Part shown: positions 62,876 through 64,000 of the stretch, piece after piece
Numbering within the stretch: the first letter of the stretch is position 1
Layout: the number at the start of each line of letters is the position of its first letter
Assembly (NCBI GenBank): GCA_022385755.1
Contig: MU278358.1
Location: forward strand, 635,133-699,132
DNA length: 64,000 bases
Source of the DNA: Trametopsis cervina
Taxonomy: Eukaryota > Basidiomycota > Agaricomycetes > Polyporales > Irpicaceae
Direction of reading: 5' to 3'
Notes under the pieces: model-generated
Seen by the model: the letters and a program-made list of their open reading frames with translations, nothing else
What the model was told of the DNA's origin: nothing
Database searches by the model: none
Program-made: the position numbers and the translations under genes

Positions 62876-64000
62876 GGCTGGACGACGAATGAGATAGAGA
62901 GGAATACAGGAAGGTGGTGAGTAGGAAATGCGTCTTTGCTAGGTGTTCGTACTCCTACGTATCGATGTATATATCCCGGTGGTGGTAAGTAGCCCGCTTT
63001 TGACAGCCCCGCCCGAAACTTGATCGAAAATGCCATGAGTACCCTGCAACATTAGCAACGCATCACTCTGAGTCTTAAACACTGACCGTGCAGTACGGAG
63101 TATGCACAACGGATGGTACAAGCTTCCGAGGTGACTGCATGACATCAGCTCATTGGAGGTGGCGGCTGCACACAGGGAGCACTGCCTACCAAGGGCAGCG
63201 ACGCCATAGGATAAAGACTCTTTAGGGGAGATCACACTGAGATCACTGGGAGATCCAAGTCGCGTCGGCTTGATGTTTCAATTTCTTGCAGTTGCCATTT
63301 CCCACCGGCCTGACCACCCTGTCTTAGCCCCTCGAGGGGACACTCCGATCAACAGGGGCGCGGCAATCTGCCTCGAGTCTCCGTCTTCAGCCTGAGACAG
63401 TTGTGCCGCAGATTCCTGCGGCACAGTACTTACTACAGAACCTGCAACTGGCCCTTGCCTGCGCCGCCGTTCTCGTTATAGTGCTGACCTCTCCCGTTTG
63501 ATGCTCGTTGCGCAGGTGATTAGATTGCTTCCTCGGCAAACAATTTCAGTTGAGGCGGCGAGGAGACTTCAGCGCATTATCTCGCACAAAGGATGGCCTT
63601 CATACTGTCAACGGTTCACGGGGAGCTTGTTACGATTTCCAAACTTGCTGTGTGGGTAGATGCCACGCTAGCACCTGCCAGATTTCCTATTTCTGGCCTC
63701 GGAATATTCCTCCGTAGGGCGTCTAAAAGATACCCACGCCACCATCTATCTTCTCGCCTTTCTCGGCGAGACAATGGCGAGACATCGTCGCACTCCGGCC
63801 TTCTTCCCTCCGTCTCACTACAGCATCAGCAATGATGATCGTTGCTTCAACACTTTATTTTGCCGCACATAGCTTGAGTATAGCAGCTATGTAATGAGCC
63901 TCGTGGAATCGACACTCGTGCTGTGCTTCTCCCAGGCAACAAGAAGACGTGGTAGAAGAACGCCGCACACTAATAACATCCGGGAATTTTTACGTGCCGC
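62876..64000. other. Intergenic to right edge
   Basis: Promoter of reductase B (minus-strand TATATA near 62967-62975, about 92 bases before its ATG) followed by about 1 kb without a supported gene. The frame at 63593-63835 (+) has no motif. A gene may begin just beyond the edge. Confidence 0.4.

Overview
This window is nuclear DNA of a filamentous basidiomycete, most likely an Agaricomycete of the wood-decay type. The support is a high density of 48-70 nt GT-AG introns, gene families typical of that group (Clp1-like proteins, DUF6534 membrane proteins, AA3-type GMC oxidoreductases, intracellular GH1 beta-glucosidase), and eukaryotic housekeeping genes (LCB1, DBP4, TOF1, SLX1, PEX3, PIF1). All multi-exon models were built by hand from splice signals, reading frame and remembered family motifs. 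No alignment or database search was run, and exon ends may be off by a few bases.

Layout. 0-2.3 kb: 3' end of a serine palmitoyltransferase LCB1 gene, then a Clp1-like gene on the minus strand. 3-12 kb: nucleic-acid genes, namely the DEAD-box helicase DBP4 (+), the replication-fork protector TOF1/Timeless (-) and the nuclease subunit SLX1 (+). TOF1 and SLX1 are divergent and share a promoter with three ACGCGT boxes. 12-18 kb: a TDA3-like FAD oxidoreductase (+) and two more minus-strand genes with Clp1-like features. 19.5-25 kb: a long disordered SAP-domain protein, a tRNA-Arg(ACG) and a DUF2461 protein. 26-45 kb: a carbon-metabolism stretch with acetyl-CoA synthetase A (+), an ERT1/AcuK-type gluconeogenesis regulator (-), GH1 beta-glucosidase (-), a Gfo/Idh/MocA oxidoreductase (+), peroxin PEX3 (-) and acetyl-CoA synthetase B (-). 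45-55 kb is gene-poor: a second identical tRNA-Arg(ACG), a DUF6534 membrane protein, a secreted GMC oxidoreductase, and a diverged direct repeat on either side of the GMC gene. 55.8-63 kb: two medium-chain reductase paralogues bracket a PIF1 helicase and a small coiled-coil/proline-rich protein.

Two themes stand out. First, local duplication: two acetyl-CoA synthetases with six internal exons of identical length, two reductases with first exons of identical length, up to three Clp1-like genes within 17 kb, two identical tRNAs and a diverged repeat pair. Second, a functional neighbourhood: acetate activation (two ACS), the regulator family that controls gluconeogenesis in other fungi (ERT1), and a peroxisome-biogenesis factor (PEX3) lie within 19 kb. 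Whether that clustering means anything is inference.
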